Positions 32,891 through 40,625 of a stretch of 64,000 bases of DNA are shown in pieces (positions within the stretch are counted from its first letter, which is position 1; each line of letters begins with the position of its first letter). Under the pieces are notes generated by a model, which did not search any database, was not told the DNA's origin, and saw only the letters and a program-made list of their open reading frames with translations. Both the position numbers and the translations under genes were made by a program. The stretch is from assembly GCA_035609245.1 (NCBI GenBank), contig CP141202.1:62001-126000 (forward strand). Direction: 5' to 3'. Source of the DNA: Bacteroidales bacterium MB20-C3-3 (lineage in GTDB: Bacteria; Bacteroidota; Bacteroidia; Bacteroidales; UBA932).

Positions 32891-33675
32891 TTTAGCTTGT
32901 AATTGTTATCGCTCACAACTATTAGTTTATGTCGATTTTTGAGTTCATTCGAAAATTCTGCAATTTGCGAATTGGTGTCAGGATGAAAAACAAAAACTAA
33001 TTCAGGGTTTTGCTTTTCAAAAGCATCGGAGAAACTGAAATTATCAATGATTCCTAATTTAATTTTGTCTTCGATAATATTCTGAATGTCTTTTACCAGA
33101 TTCGTTTTAAATGTTTTTGCGTTTTTTCCAAATAGATATTTTTCAAAATCACAAATATGCTCCTCAATCCCAGATTTACCTTTTGTAGCACCCATTCCTT
33201 TTTTTACTTCAAAGAATATAATTCTATTTGTTTCTTTGTCTATTCCTAACAAGTCAAAAACACCACGTTTTTCTCTACTAATTTTTTCAATTTGATTTTG
33301 CTCAAAAGCATATTCCATATCAAGAATGATATACTTATCACTTTTGTCTTGGTTGTTTTTTGCGATATTTTGTTGTGAGTCAAATTCCGCTCTTTGTTTT
33401 TTGCTTTCAAGCCAATTATCAATTGTTTTTTTTATCAGTTTGAAATATTCTTTTGGATTAGAAACCGCTAAATCAGTATTTGGGACATTTCCGTACTTCG
33501 TATCAACTTTTAATTTCTTAATTTCTAATGCTTTTCCTTTTCGATAATAAACAAAGGCATCGCCATTTTGACGAACTTCCAAACGTAATTCGTTATCTGA
33601 TTTGATGTAGTTTAACAAAGGCAATAAATCACCATTTGTCAATCTTTCAATAAGTTTATCATCAATTTTTCGCAT
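32887..33675 (-). CDS. PD-(D/E)XK nuclease-like cassette protein
   Basis: 262 residues, no signal peptide. The C-terminal half contains the core REKRGVFDLLGIDKETNRIIFFEVKKGMGATKG (about 135-168): Asp of FDLLG, then E-V-K, the PD-(D/E)XK arrangement. A following helix and a strand (LVFVFHPD) fit the fold. The N-terminal 110 residues are charged and unassigned. It is translationally coupled to an MBL-fold hydrolase gene. A nuclease plus a beta-CASP-like hydrolase in a single integron-type cassette suggests a two-component anti-phage or nucleic-acid processing module; that is inference. Confidence 0.6.
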   Translation of the reverse strand: MRKIDDKLIERLTNGDLLPLLNYIKSDNELRLEVRQNGDAFVYYRKGKALEIKKLKVDTKYGNVPNTDLAVSNPKEYFKLIKKTIDNWLESKKQRAEFDSQQNIAKNNQDKSDKYIILDMEYAFEQNQIEKISREKRGVFDLLGIDKETNRIIFFEVKKGMGATKGKSGIEEHICDFEKYLFGKNAKTFKTNLVKDIQNIIEDKIKLGIIDNFSFSDAFEKQNPELVFVFHPDTNSQIAEFSNELKNRHKLIVVSDNNYKLK

Positions 33676-33698
33676 ATCGTCTGTCTTTTTACAATGAA

Positions 33699-33830
33699 CG
33701 CCAACGTTCCGCGTATATGATTAGGTGCGGATTACGGGGTACTTTCCTGTCGAAAAGCACCGAGGTTTTTGCGGGTGAAAATGCTGATTATCAGCACCAA
33801 AACCGCACTTAATTATATACGCTGTTGGCG
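33699..33830 (-). other. attC-like site 5
   Basis: The ends AACGCCAACGTT (33697-33708) and GTTGGCGTT (33824-33832) mirror each other. Inner arms CGCGTATATGATTAGGTGCGG (33710-33730 region) pair with CCGCACTTAATTATATACG (33803-33821). It closes the DUF2806 cassette. Confidence 0.8.
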
Positions 33831-33835
33831 TTTCG

Positions 33836-34879
33836 TTATTTTTTTTCTTCGTTTTCTCTCTTTTTATTTTCTTGTTCAATTTCTGTCAATGGCACATCCA
33901 TGAGAGGCGTGTGTCTTATTTGTCCAGTTGGAAGATATTGCAAAATCTGACCATATTGAACTGAACCATTCATTCGATTAAGTTTAGTCGTAAGTAATTG
34001 TATGTAATCTAATTGAGGTGCAAAATTCACTAAACTCAAAAGTTCTTGTCCAATTTTTGTGAAAACTAAAACTTGTAATTGTTGTTCTGCCTTATTTTCG
34101 AGTTTGTTTTGTATAACACAAATATTACCAATAATAAAAACTATTTGTCTAGATGAATTCTCAGTTTTTCCGATTTTGAATTGTAAATCATTAGCTGTAA
34201 TAAAACCCAATTCTTCTAATAATAATCTTTCATTAAATTTCAACTTATATTTTTCCTCAAGGATTTTTTCATCTTTAAAGTTAAGGATAAAGGAAACTCC
34301 ACTTGACTTAATGCTTAATGAGGCAAATTTCATAAAAACTTGAGCCTCTTCTTTTGATAAGTTTCTCAGAATTTCTAAAGTTCTTAATGAATAAGACCTT
34401 GGCTTTTTAATCTCTCCTGCTAGTATTCTGCCCCATAAAACTTGCATTTCTTCATTTGAAATGTCTTCAGCATAATTAAAAAACCTTGTTGTCCAATCTT
34501 CATCAACAGGTTCTTCAGATACCGTTGTTTCTGATTCTAAGTTTTCAACAGCTTTTTGAGTTATGCTCTCAATATTTTTTTGTCGCTTTTGTTCTTTGAA
34601 ATCAATTCTTTGCTGTGTTCTTTCTTCGATAGACAACTCTTTCTGTATTGAATTACTATCTAAAGACATTAAACTTAATTTTTCATCGTTAAATCCAATC
34701 TCTTTTAAATCCTGCTGATTGTCACGAATTGCTTGAGAAATAACTTTTATCTCATATGCTTTTGCATCAGCAGTTTTGCGAATTAGATAGGGTTTGCCAA
34801 CAGCCCCAATCCCTTGAGAAATCACTTCTATTAATTTTTTCAAGGGTTCGCTAAGTCCGGTTAAATCTTTTATATCCAT
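33836..34879 (-). CDS. DUF2806-like cassette protein
   Basis: 347 residues, soluble. Residues 125-170 (WTTRFFNYAEDISNEEMQVLWGRILAGEIKKP...SLRTLEILRNLS) match the pattern I know from DUF2806 proteins, whose function is not established. An N-terminal helix (GLSEPLKKLIEVISQGIGAVGKPYLIRKTADAKA) precedes a charged coiled region, and the C-terminal part is alpha/beta (LVFTKIGQELLSLV). It ends with a Glu/Lys-rich tail just before attC-like site 5, from which its stop is 6 nt away. As a lone-gene cassette its function is open. Confidence 0.6.
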   Translation of the reverse strand: MDIKDLTGLSEPLKKLIEVISQGIGAVGKPYLIRKTADAKAYEIKVISQAIRDNQQDLKEIGFNDEKLSLMSLDSNSIQKELSIEERTQQRIDFKEQKRQKNIESITQKAVENLESETTVSEEPVDEDWTTRFFNYAEDISNEEMQVLWGRILAGEIKKPRSYSLRTLEILRNLSKEEAQVFMKFASLSIKSSGVSFILNFKDEKILEEKYKLKFNERLLLEELGFITANDLQFKIGKTENSSRQIVFIIGNICVIQNKLENKAEQQLQVLVFTKIGQELLSLVNFAPQLDYIQLLTTKLNRMNGSVQYGQILQYLPTGQIRHTPLMDVPLTEIEQENKKRENEEKK

Positions 34880-34904
34880 GATGTTTCTGGTTTTTTATAA
34901 TGAA

Positions 34905-35033
34905 CGCCAACGTTTGTAGTTATGGGCAGTGCGGGATTTCAAGGCAGTCCGTGTCGTTACAAACAAACTATGCATAGAGCGGAAACGCTGAATACCATAC
35001 TGACACCCGCATTGGCTATAGCTGTTGTTAGCG
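34905..35033 (-). other. attC-like site 6
   Basis: Cores CGCCAAC (34905-34911) and GTTAGCG (35027-35033). Arms GTTATGGGCAGTGCGGG (34919-34935) and CCCGCATTGGCTATAGC (35006-35022) pair imperfectly. It follows the 35041-35502 gene. Confidence 0.8.
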
Positions 35034-35040
35034 GCAGTAT

Positions 35041-35502
35041 TTAATTCTTTTCAAATTTGATGTCATATGAACCAAATGAATTTATCGTTTTCATCAAATC
35101 TTCATAGATGATATTTTGAACATTATTTTTTCCAGAAGCATACTCCCAGTCATAAAAGTTTGTTTCAGATGTACCAGCAATAATACTTGAATTGAGCCTC
35201 CATTTTATTTTAATTATGACTGTCCCAGAGTCATTTACTGATGAAATTACAATAAAATCATAATTGAATTTACTTGTGTTTTTTGGGCCAGTTGTCATAG
35301 TGAGAAAGTTATTATCACTTTTGTCTATTGAGTATCCATTTTGAGCAAGATGCTTTCCCCATTTTGTAAAACAGTCACTGTCCGGGAGTTTTGTCTCGAT
35401 TAAAATTGTATTTGCTTTTTTAAATGGCTCACTTATTGTCTGTCCAAAAGAATAAACTGACATAAGAATTAAAATAACTGCTAATAAGAATTTTGTCTTC
35501 AT
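35041..35502 (-). CDS. Small secreted cassette protein
   Basis: 153 residues with a clear Sec signal (MKTKFLLAVILILMSVYSFG, cleavage likely before QTISEP). The mature part contains NTILIETKLPDSDCFTKWGKHLAQNGYSI and a strand-rich middle (FNYDFIVISS, VIIKIKWRL), reminiscent of small alpha/beta periplasmic proteins. I do not recognise the family. It is a single-gene cassette in front of attC-like site 6. Confidence 0.6.
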   Translation of the reverse strand: MKTKFLLAVILILMSVYSFGQTISEPFKKANTILIETKLPDSDCFTKWGKHLAQNGYSIDKSDNNFLTMTTGPKNTSKFNYDFIVISSVNDSGTVIIKIKWRLNSSIIAGTSETNFYDWEYASGKNNVQNIIYEDLMKTINSFGSYDIKFEKN

Positions 35503-35608
35503 AATTTTGTCTTTAAAGTGATTGATATTTCATTTTATAATTTCTGTCTGGCTCAAATCGTTCTCATTATAAGAAAAATCGTCTGCGTAGCCTGCGACTC
35601 AATATTGC

Positions 35609-35740
35609 CGCTAACGGTCGGCGGTATGAAACGTTGGGGATTTCGGAGCTGCGAACCTATCAACCGATAAGAACCTTGCCAGCGAGCGATGCACTTGGCA
35701 TACCACTTAAACCCCAATGTTTTATGACCGCGTGTTAGGC
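35609..35740 (-). other. attC-like site 7
   Basis: Cores CGCTAAC (35609-35615) and GTTAGGC (35734-35740, perfect GTTRRRY). Arms GCGGTATGAAACGTTGGGG (35621-35639) and CCCCAATGTTTTATGACCGC (35712-35731) are nearly complementary. The MFS gene's stop (35735-35737) lies in the GTTA core. Confidence 0.87.
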
Positions 35741-36940
35741 AACGTTAATTTTTTCTTTTTTCTTGTCTAAAACTGTAAATATTATCATTAGTATAGTAGC
35801 AATTAATGCCATTATAGAACCAAAATAAAATGGCGCATTTGAATTAACCTTATCATACAATAATCCTGCAATTAAACTCGCAGGTAATAAAGTAATTCCA
35901 AGTACAGCATGATAAATTCCAAATCCCGTCCCTATTAAGTCTTTACTAACAATATCAGAAATCATTGCTTTCTGGCTACCATCAGTCAATGCACTGTAAA
36001 ATCCATACAGCATAAACAAGAAAATAAAAACATTTATACTATTAAACCTACCGAAAAAATAATAAACAATTGCATATACTATAAAACCCAGAATAATCAA
36101 TTTTTCACGACCAATTCTATCCGATAATTTTCCAATCGGTATGGCCAGCAAAACAGATACTGTATTAAATATCATATATACAAAAGGAATGTATGATTTA
36201 TCTATACCTGTTTCGCTTGTTTTTACAAGCAATAATGCATCTGCTGAATTACCAAGAGTAAACACGAAAATTATAATAAGAAAGAAATAAAACTTTTTGG
36301 GTAAAAGTTTTAATGAAATCTTATTGGTGGTTTCATTTTTTTCTGCCTTTGCTTCTTTTATGAAAATAATAATCGTTAATACACCAAGAATTGCTGGAAT
36401 GGTTGCTAATAAAAATATGTAAGAATAATTTAATGGAAAAATAGATAACAATAAGAAAGCAATCAAAGGACCAACAATAGCCCCACTATTATCCATTGCT
36501 TTCTGAAACCCAAAAGTTTTACCAGCTTCATTTTTTTTAATAGAGCCACTTATAAGGCTATCTCGTGGTGCCGCTCTTAAACCTTTTCCTATGCGTTCAA
36601 AAAACCGAAAAAATAAAATCTGAATTGGTATTCTTGCTAATGCATATAAAGGTGTTATAATGGCTGTAATACCATATCCGATAATCATGAATGGCTTGTT
36701 TTTACCAATCTTATCACTCCAGTACCCCGAAATTGCTTTTAATAATGATGCCGTACTTTCTGCAATCCCTTCAATTAAGGAGATAGTTGTTTTTGATGCT
36801 CCTATCGACAATAGGAATAGTGGCATCACACTATATACCATTTTGGTAGATGTGTCTGTGAAAAAACTTGTTAATCCGGTGAAAAAAGCATTTTTCTCTA
36901 ATCCAAATATTTTTTTCTTTTCATTCATTTTATTAGTCAT
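35735..36940 (-). CDS. MFS transporter (cassette)
   Basis: 401 residues with about 12 membrane helices. MFS motif A-like loops are present (GYWSDKIGKNKPFMIIGY after TM2, and GKLSDRIGREKLIILGF in the second half). The N-terminal FFTGLTSFFTDTSTKMVYSVMPLFLL and ERIGKGLRAAPRDSLISGS match a group of bacterial MFS proteins often found in accessory DNA and annotated as drug/efflux-type. The substrate cannot be told. It is the only transporter in the array apart from MerTP, and its coding region ends in attC-like site 7. Confidence 0.88.
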   Translation of the reverse strand: MTNKMNEKKKIFGLEKNAFFTGLTSFFTDTSTKMVYSVMPLFLLSIGASKTTISLIEGIAESTASLLKAISGYWSDKIGKNKPFMIIGYGITAIITPLYALARIPIQILFFRFFERIGKGLRAAPRDSLISGSIKKNEAGKTFGFQKAMDNSGAIVGPLIAFLLLSIFPLNYSYIFLLATIPAILGVLTIIIFIKEAKAEKNETTNKISLKLLPKKFYFFLIIIFVFTLGNSADALLLVKTSETGIDKSYIPFVYMIFNTVSVLLAIPIGKLSDRIGREKLIILGFIVYAIVYYFFGRFNSINVFIFLFMLYGFYSALTDGSQKAMISDIVSKDLIGTGFGIYHAVLGITLLPASLIAGLLYDKVNSNAPFYFGSIMALIATILMIIFTVLDKKKEKINVA

Positions 36941-36963
36941 TCCGCAGTGTCTTTTTTAATGTT

Positions 36964-37093
36964 GCCTAACGTTGGCAATATGGCCAGTGGCGGTTTGCGG
37001 GCTACGTCCTTATCCACCGTTACAAACCTTGATACGGGACAGAAAGCTTCAAACTCCCACAGCCCCCGCCATTGGCTATATTGCGTGTTGTAG
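36964..37093 (-). other. attC-like site 8
   Basis: Cores GCCTAAC (36964-36970, perfect RYYYAAC) and GTTGTAG (37087-37093). Arms GCAATATGGCCAGTGGCGG (36975-36993) and CCGCCATTGGCTATATTGC (37066-37084) pair at most positions. Confidence 0.85.
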
Positions 37094-37116
37094 CCAGTTT
37101 TTATTTTTTTAATCAT

Positions 37117-37896
37117 CTATTTATCTGTCCATTCTGGTGTTTTGCAATTACCCCCAATTATTTTCCAGTTATTAGTCTCCTTGTCATAAACAAATCGGAA
37201 ATCAGGTATATATCCATTTGTTCCACCACATGCAATGGAATAATTTGCTTCTCGAAAATGTAATCCATTTTTAAAGAAAATTCCTTTTTTTACTTTTAAT
37301 GCCAAATAGCCGAAGTTTATATCAATAGTATCATTTGAAATCTGTTTATGAGTAACTCTATATAACTTTAATGACTTGCCGTGCTTATAGGCGTAATCAA
37401 ATAATTCATCTGCTGAAAGAAATTTATAAACACTATTATGGTCAAAGTTATTTTTAATCCTATCAATCTGCTCGTTTGGCTCAATGAATTTCCATCCACT
37501 CGATAATTGCAAATCAATCCGGCTGTTTAAGGCTTTTAAATAAATACTATCCAATGTCTGTTTGTCAATCTGCTCTTGATTGTTCGGTATTGTTTCAAGC
37601 AGCGAACTAATCTGTTTGAAATATTTTTTCTTGGGATAAATTAAAACTACTCCATTCCCGTTTCCATAAAGATATTTTTGCTCCTCACTTTTTAAAACTT
37701 CAATTTTATCTATCCAATTGGGATTTATGGAATTTGGAATTGAGTCTAAAAAATATTCAGTTTTGTCCATTTTAATCACAAACTTGGGTAACGAATCAAG
37801 AGGCTCGTTATTTATTCGAACATTTATATCATTTTTATCCTGTCCGTAAGCTAAAAGTGAAAGCGAAAAAATCAATATTGAAAATATGTATCTCAT
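37117..37896 (-). CDS. Secreted cassette protein of unknown function
   Basis: 259 residues with a signal peptide (MRYIFSILIFSLSLLAYG, then QDKND). The segment INPNWIDKIEVLKSEEQKYLYGNGNGVVLIYPKKK (about 57-91) resembles the plug-type sequence IxxIEVLK...YG..GNGVVLI found in TonB-linked and carboxypeptidase-regulatory-like proteins of Bacteroidota. The C-terminal half (FGYLALKVKKG, CGGTNGYIPDFRFVYDKETNNWKII) looks like a NTF2-type cone. Function unknown. It is a single-gene cassette preceding attC-like site 8. Confidence 0.6.
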   Translation of the reverse strand: MRYIFSILIFSLSLLAYGQDKNDINVRINNEPLDSLPKFVIKMDKTEYFLDSIPNSINPNWIDKIEVLKSEEQKYLYGNGNGVVLIYPKKKYFKQISSLLETIPNNQEQIDKQTLDSIYLKALNSRIDLQLSSGWKFIEPNEQIDRIKNNFDHNSVYKFLSADELFDYAYKHGKSLKLYRVTHKQISNDTIDINFGYLALKVKKGIFFKNGLHFREANYSIACGGTNGYIPDFRFVYDKETNNWKIIGGNCKTPEWTDK

Positions 37897-37921
37897 TTGC
37901 TGTTCGGTTTTCTAAAATTGG

Positions 37922-38002
37922 CTACAACGGACGGGGGTATGGGGCGGCCACTGTCTATATCTGTCTCAAATAAAAGTGGCTGCACTATACCTTGTGTTAT
38001 GA
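37922..38002 (-). other. attC-like site 9 (short form)
   Basis: Only 81 bp: cores CTACAAC (37922-37928) and GTTATGA (37996-38002). Arms GGTATGGGGCGGCCACT and AGTGGCTGCACTATACC match at about 14 of 17 positions. The DUF2007-like gene's stop lies in the GTTA core. It is the first site of the array. Confidence 0.78.
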
Positions 38003-38251
38003 GTTAGTTAATAAATCTTTGTATTCGCTTTTCGTCATTATTTCGGTAGCTTTCAAGTAGTCAATCTTATTAATTCGGATGCTTATGTTTTCTATCGGAG
38101 CAAATCCAGAATAGACATTTAATACAGAAGAGGCCGGATTATCTGACATCAGTACTGAATAGATCTGATAATCCTCCAAAAGCTGCTGTATATCTTCTGC
38201 GATGAATTTATCTTCAATCTCAACTAGCGTAATCAAATCACTTTCAGTCAT
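37997..38251 (-). CDS. DUF2007-like small protein (first cassette)
   Basis: 84 residues. Its first half (LITLVEIEDKFIAEDIQQLLEDYQIYSVLMSDNPAS) has the pattern of DUF2007 proteins, which begin with a strand and a helix around a switch of two subunits (xxAxxxxxLLExxGI), and the second half (ISIRINKIDYLKATEIM) completes a small ferredoxin-like fold. These proteins are suggested to be regulatory or signal-transducing; the role here is unknown. It is the first gene after the array-start repeat (38268-38500), so it is the most recently added cassette if the array grows like an integron. Confidence 0.7.
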   Translation of the reverse strand: MTESDLITLVEIEDKFIAEDIQQLLEDYQIYSVLMSDNPASSVLNVYSGFAPIENISIRINKIDYLKATEIMTKSEYKDLLTNS

Positions 38252-38267
38252 ATTATTTATTAATTAC

Positions 38268-38500
38268 TCATAACTTGTTTATAGATCCATGTTTATTGAA
38301 TATATCATTCGAAAAAATAGAGATATGTACACGTTTATGGAATAATGCATTTCTCTAAAACAAAATTAATTAATTGACAAAATTCTTTTAGGATAAAATA
38401 TGACATCTATAAGAATGTCATGAAGTTAACTATTCTTTTTTAATTCCCAAACCTCTTCACCCCCACCATCTCCAATTCCATCTCTTCAATCAACAAAGCC
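38268..38500 (-). repeat. Array-start repeat, right copy
   Basis: Diverged direct copy of 21671-21899. It covers the 3' end of the 38440-38739 gene and about 170 nt of non-coding sequence. Read on the minus strand it ends in GTTATGA next to the first cassette. This is where an integron would have its attI site, or it may be the attC of an ancestral cassette carrying the 99-residue gene. Confidence 0.72.
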
Positions 38501-38739
38501 AGCTCTTCTTCGTTACCAAAATCCCCCAGCTCCTTAACCTTCAGAAATGTCATATTCTTCATCGGATCCCTCTGCTCCTCAACCGGAATAATCGGAATAT
38601 ACTCTTTCCGGTGCTGCCTAATCAACAGGTCCGCAATATACACATGGTTGATTCTGTCCTCCTCAGTGGCACTCTTCTCCAGGATGTCAGAGACTGTTAT
38701 ATCAAGATCCTTTATTTGAGACAACTTCTCCTTCCACAT
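38440..38739 (-). CDS. Hypothetical 99-residue protein at the array border
   Basis: 99 residues, soluble and rich in Glu, Lys and Ile (VSDILEKSATEEDRINHVYIADLLIRQHRKEYIPIIPVEEQRDPM). Not recognised; it looks like a small helical protein with a proline-rich central loop. A fragment of a homologue lies at 21836-21901 in front of the other cassette. That makes this gene part of the duplicated array border. It is on the minus strand, facing away from the hydroxyacid dehydrogenase at 38874. Confidence 0.6.
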   Translation of the reverse strand: MWKEKLSQIKDLDITVSDILEKSATEEDRINHVYIADLLIRQHRKEYIPIIPVEEQRDPMKNMTFLKVKELGDFGNEEELALLIEEMELEMVGVKRFGN

Positions 38740-38873
38740 GTGGTTTATTTAACCGATGGGTCACCTCGGAAAATTCAGTTACCAAAACAGAGAATTCTTT
38801 AAAAAATATAGATATCTTTGTAGTGTCTTGAGACATATTGGCCAATCTCGTTCAGAATATCAGGTAAAAAAAT

Positions 38874-39818
38874 ATGAAAATTGTATTTCTAGATTCTTCA
38901 ACTTTAGGTGAGGGAGTGGATTATTCTATAATTGAAAGAGTGGGGGAGTTAACTCTCTATCCTCACACATCAACCTCAGAGATTCCGTCAAGAGTCTCTG
39001 CTGCAGAGGTTGTTATTGTGAACAAAGTTAAAATGTTCAGGGAGCAGATTGATGCTGCTCCTAAGCTAAAGCTTATATGTGTGGCAGCTACCGGTACAAA
39101 TAATGTGGATAGTGAATATGCTGCTTCAAAGGGTATTTTAGTTAAAAATGTTGTTGGATATTCAACTGAAAGTGTTGTTCAGATTACATTCGGAGCAATA
39201 CTTGCCCTGGTAAATCATACTATCTATTTTGATAATCAGGTAAAGAGCGGAGAGTACTCAAAGAGCCTCCATTTTACTGATACAGGAAGGTCTTTTTCTG
39301 AAATCTCCGGGAAAAATTTTGGAATAATTGGAATGGGTAATATTGGAAAACGGGTAGCTGAAATAGCAACAGCCTTTGGTGCAAATGTTATGTATTACTC
39401 AACTGCGGGAAAGTCTCACTGTAAAAAATATCCAGCTGTATCTCTGGAAGAGCTGCTGACAAAATGTGATATTGTATCCATTCATGCTCCGCTAAACGAG
39501 AAAACAAGTAACCTTATTTCAATGAAGGAGATTAAGCTTATGAAGCCTGATGCTATTCTTGTAAATATGGGCAGAGGGGGTATTGTAAACGAGGCAGACC
39601 TGGCCAAGGCTATTGATTATGGCCTGCTTGGAGGTGCTGCATCTGATGTTTATGAGCAGGAGCCTATTCCTGTTAATCACCCATATCTTAAGGTCTTGAA
39701 AAGGGAGAGACTAATTCTAACTCCCCATATAGGGTGGTCTGGTGAAAGTGCAAAAAAAAGGCTGCTTGAGGGAATTGCAGCCAATATTGAGTCATATCTT
39801 CAGAGCCGGTCACTTTAG
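38874..39818 (+). CDS. D-isomer-specific 2-hydroxyacid dehydrogenase
   Basis: 314 residues. NAD-binding Rossmann motif NFGIIGMGNIGKRVAEIATAFG (about 143-165) and the catalytic Arg, Glu and His sites of the family (VNMGRGGIVNEADL, SDVYEQEPI, LTPHIGWSGES). An N-terminal half completes the flavodoxin-like substrate domain. The family includes glycerate, lactate, phosphoglycerate and formate dehydrogenases; sequence alone does not say which 2-oxoacid is used. It marks the return to core genes. A -7-like TATCTTTG (38813-38820) lies about 50 nt upstream. Confidence 0.9.
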   Translation: MKIVFLDSSTLGEGVDYSIIERVGELTLYPHTSTSEIPSRVSAAEVVIVNKVKMFREQIDAAPKLKLICVAATGTNNVDSEYAASKGILVKNVVGYSTESVVQITFGAILALVNHTIYFDNQVKSGEYSKSLHFTDTGRSFSEISGKNFGIIGMGNIGKRVAEIATAFGANVMYYSTAGKSHCKKYPAVSLEELLTKCDIVSIHAPLNEKTSNLISMKEIKLMKPDAILVNMGRGGIVNEADLAKAIDYGLLGGAASDVYEQEPIPVNHPYLKVLKRERLILTPHIGWSGESAKKRLLEGIAANIESYLQSRSL

Positions 39819-40622
39819 GGGTGAGTCCGGCTCTTTTTTCATAAATGAGTACTCCAGTCTGTCAACCAATCTTGGGAAAAATTTATTAAGATTAACTGTC
39901 AATCTTCCTATAAATGTGAGGATTACCTGAGACTTTCTCTTTTTTATCCCTTTGACAAGATGCTGAGCACACTCTTCTGCCGACATCATTTTGCCTTCAT
40001 CTCTCGGTGTTGATCCCTGTTGAGTCCCGTCTGCCACCAGAGCCTTTTCTCTGATTGATGAGGCTGTGAAGCCGGGGGCAAATATCATTACATGGAGATT
40101 CTCTTTCAAATGTTCAATTCTTAGTGTGTCAAGAAATCCGTATACAGCAAATTTTGAAGCTGAGTATCCTGTTCTCGCCGGGAGACCTTTAAAGCCTGCA
40201 ATAGAGATAACTCCAACTACAGAGCCCCTGGTTTCAAGAATCCATGGGAGTGCATATTTTGTGCAATAGACAGTTCCCCAGAAATTCACATCCATAAGAT
40301 TTTTGATTACGGAGAGATCAAGATCTTTGAACATTGCTCTCATTGATATTCCTGCGTTATTAATCAGAATATCTATTCTTCCGTATTTAGTGATGGTCTG
40401 TTCAATGAGATTTTGACACTCCTCCTCAACAGTAACATCTGTCTTAATACAAATAATTTCATTTTGAGAGAGTTCTTCCTTGAGCTTATTTAGTTTTTCA
40501 ATATTTCTGGCTGCAACAGCCAGCTTTGAACCTTCGGCGGCAAAAGCCTTTGCCGCCGCCAGTCCAATACCGGAACTTGCACCTGTTATTACAACAACCT
40601 TGTCTTTTAGAGATTGTTTCAT
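39810..40622 (-). CDS. Short-chain dehydrogenase, probable 3-ketosphinganine reductase
   Basis: 270 residues, classical SDR. Cofactor motif TGASSGIG (about 14-21), NNAG (about 89), and catalytic Ser/Tyr/Lys in ISIAGFKGLPARTGYSASKFA (YxxxK). The C-terminal part (LIKRKSQVILTFIGRLTVNLNKFFPRLVDRL type) is hydrophobic, hinting at membrane contact. It lies 3 nt downstream of the serine palmitoyltransferase-like gene on the same strand, so reduction of 3-ketosphinganine to sphinganine is the likely step. That is an inference from context; SDR sequence alone does not give the substrate. Its 3' end overlaps that of the dehydrogenase at 38874 by 9 nt (convergent). Confidence 0.8.
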   Translation of the reverse strand: MKQSLKDKVVVITGASSGIGLAAAKAFAAEGSKLAVAARNIEKLNKLKEELSQNEIICIKTDVTVEEECQNLIEQTITKYGRIDILINNAGISMRAMFKDLDLSVIKNLMDVNFWGTVYCTKYALPWILETRGSVVGVISIAGFKGLPARTGYSASKFAVYGFLDTLRIEHLKENLHVMIFAPGFTASSIREKALVADGTQQGSTPRDEGKMMSAEECAQHLVKGIKKRKSQVILTFIGRLTVNLNKFFPRLVDRLEYSFMKKEPDSPLK

Positions 40623-40625
40623 TTT

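Larger units (their letters stand above)
28370..38274 (-). other. Integron-like cassette array without integrase (CALIN-like)
   Basis: Eight minus-strand units in a row, each one to three genes followed at the 3' end by an attC-like site (80-133 bp; AAC core, long imperfect inverted arms, GTT core). In six of the eight the cassette's stop codon lies in or within 3 nt of the GTT core or overlaps the site. Site spacing follows cassette length. Gene contents are unrelated to each other and AT-rich. No tyrosine recombinase of IntI type is visible in the window; the only one (xerD at 52525) is 14 kb away and looks like core XerD. This matches what is called a cluster of attC sites lacking integrase. 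A possible ninth, degenerate site lies at 28265-28330. Confidence 0.8.

Noticed and set aside
28370-38002. CRISPR array
   Set aside because: The repeated sites are 80-133 bp, differ in sequence, are separated by whole genes and show attC-like structure, not short identical repeats with equal spacers.
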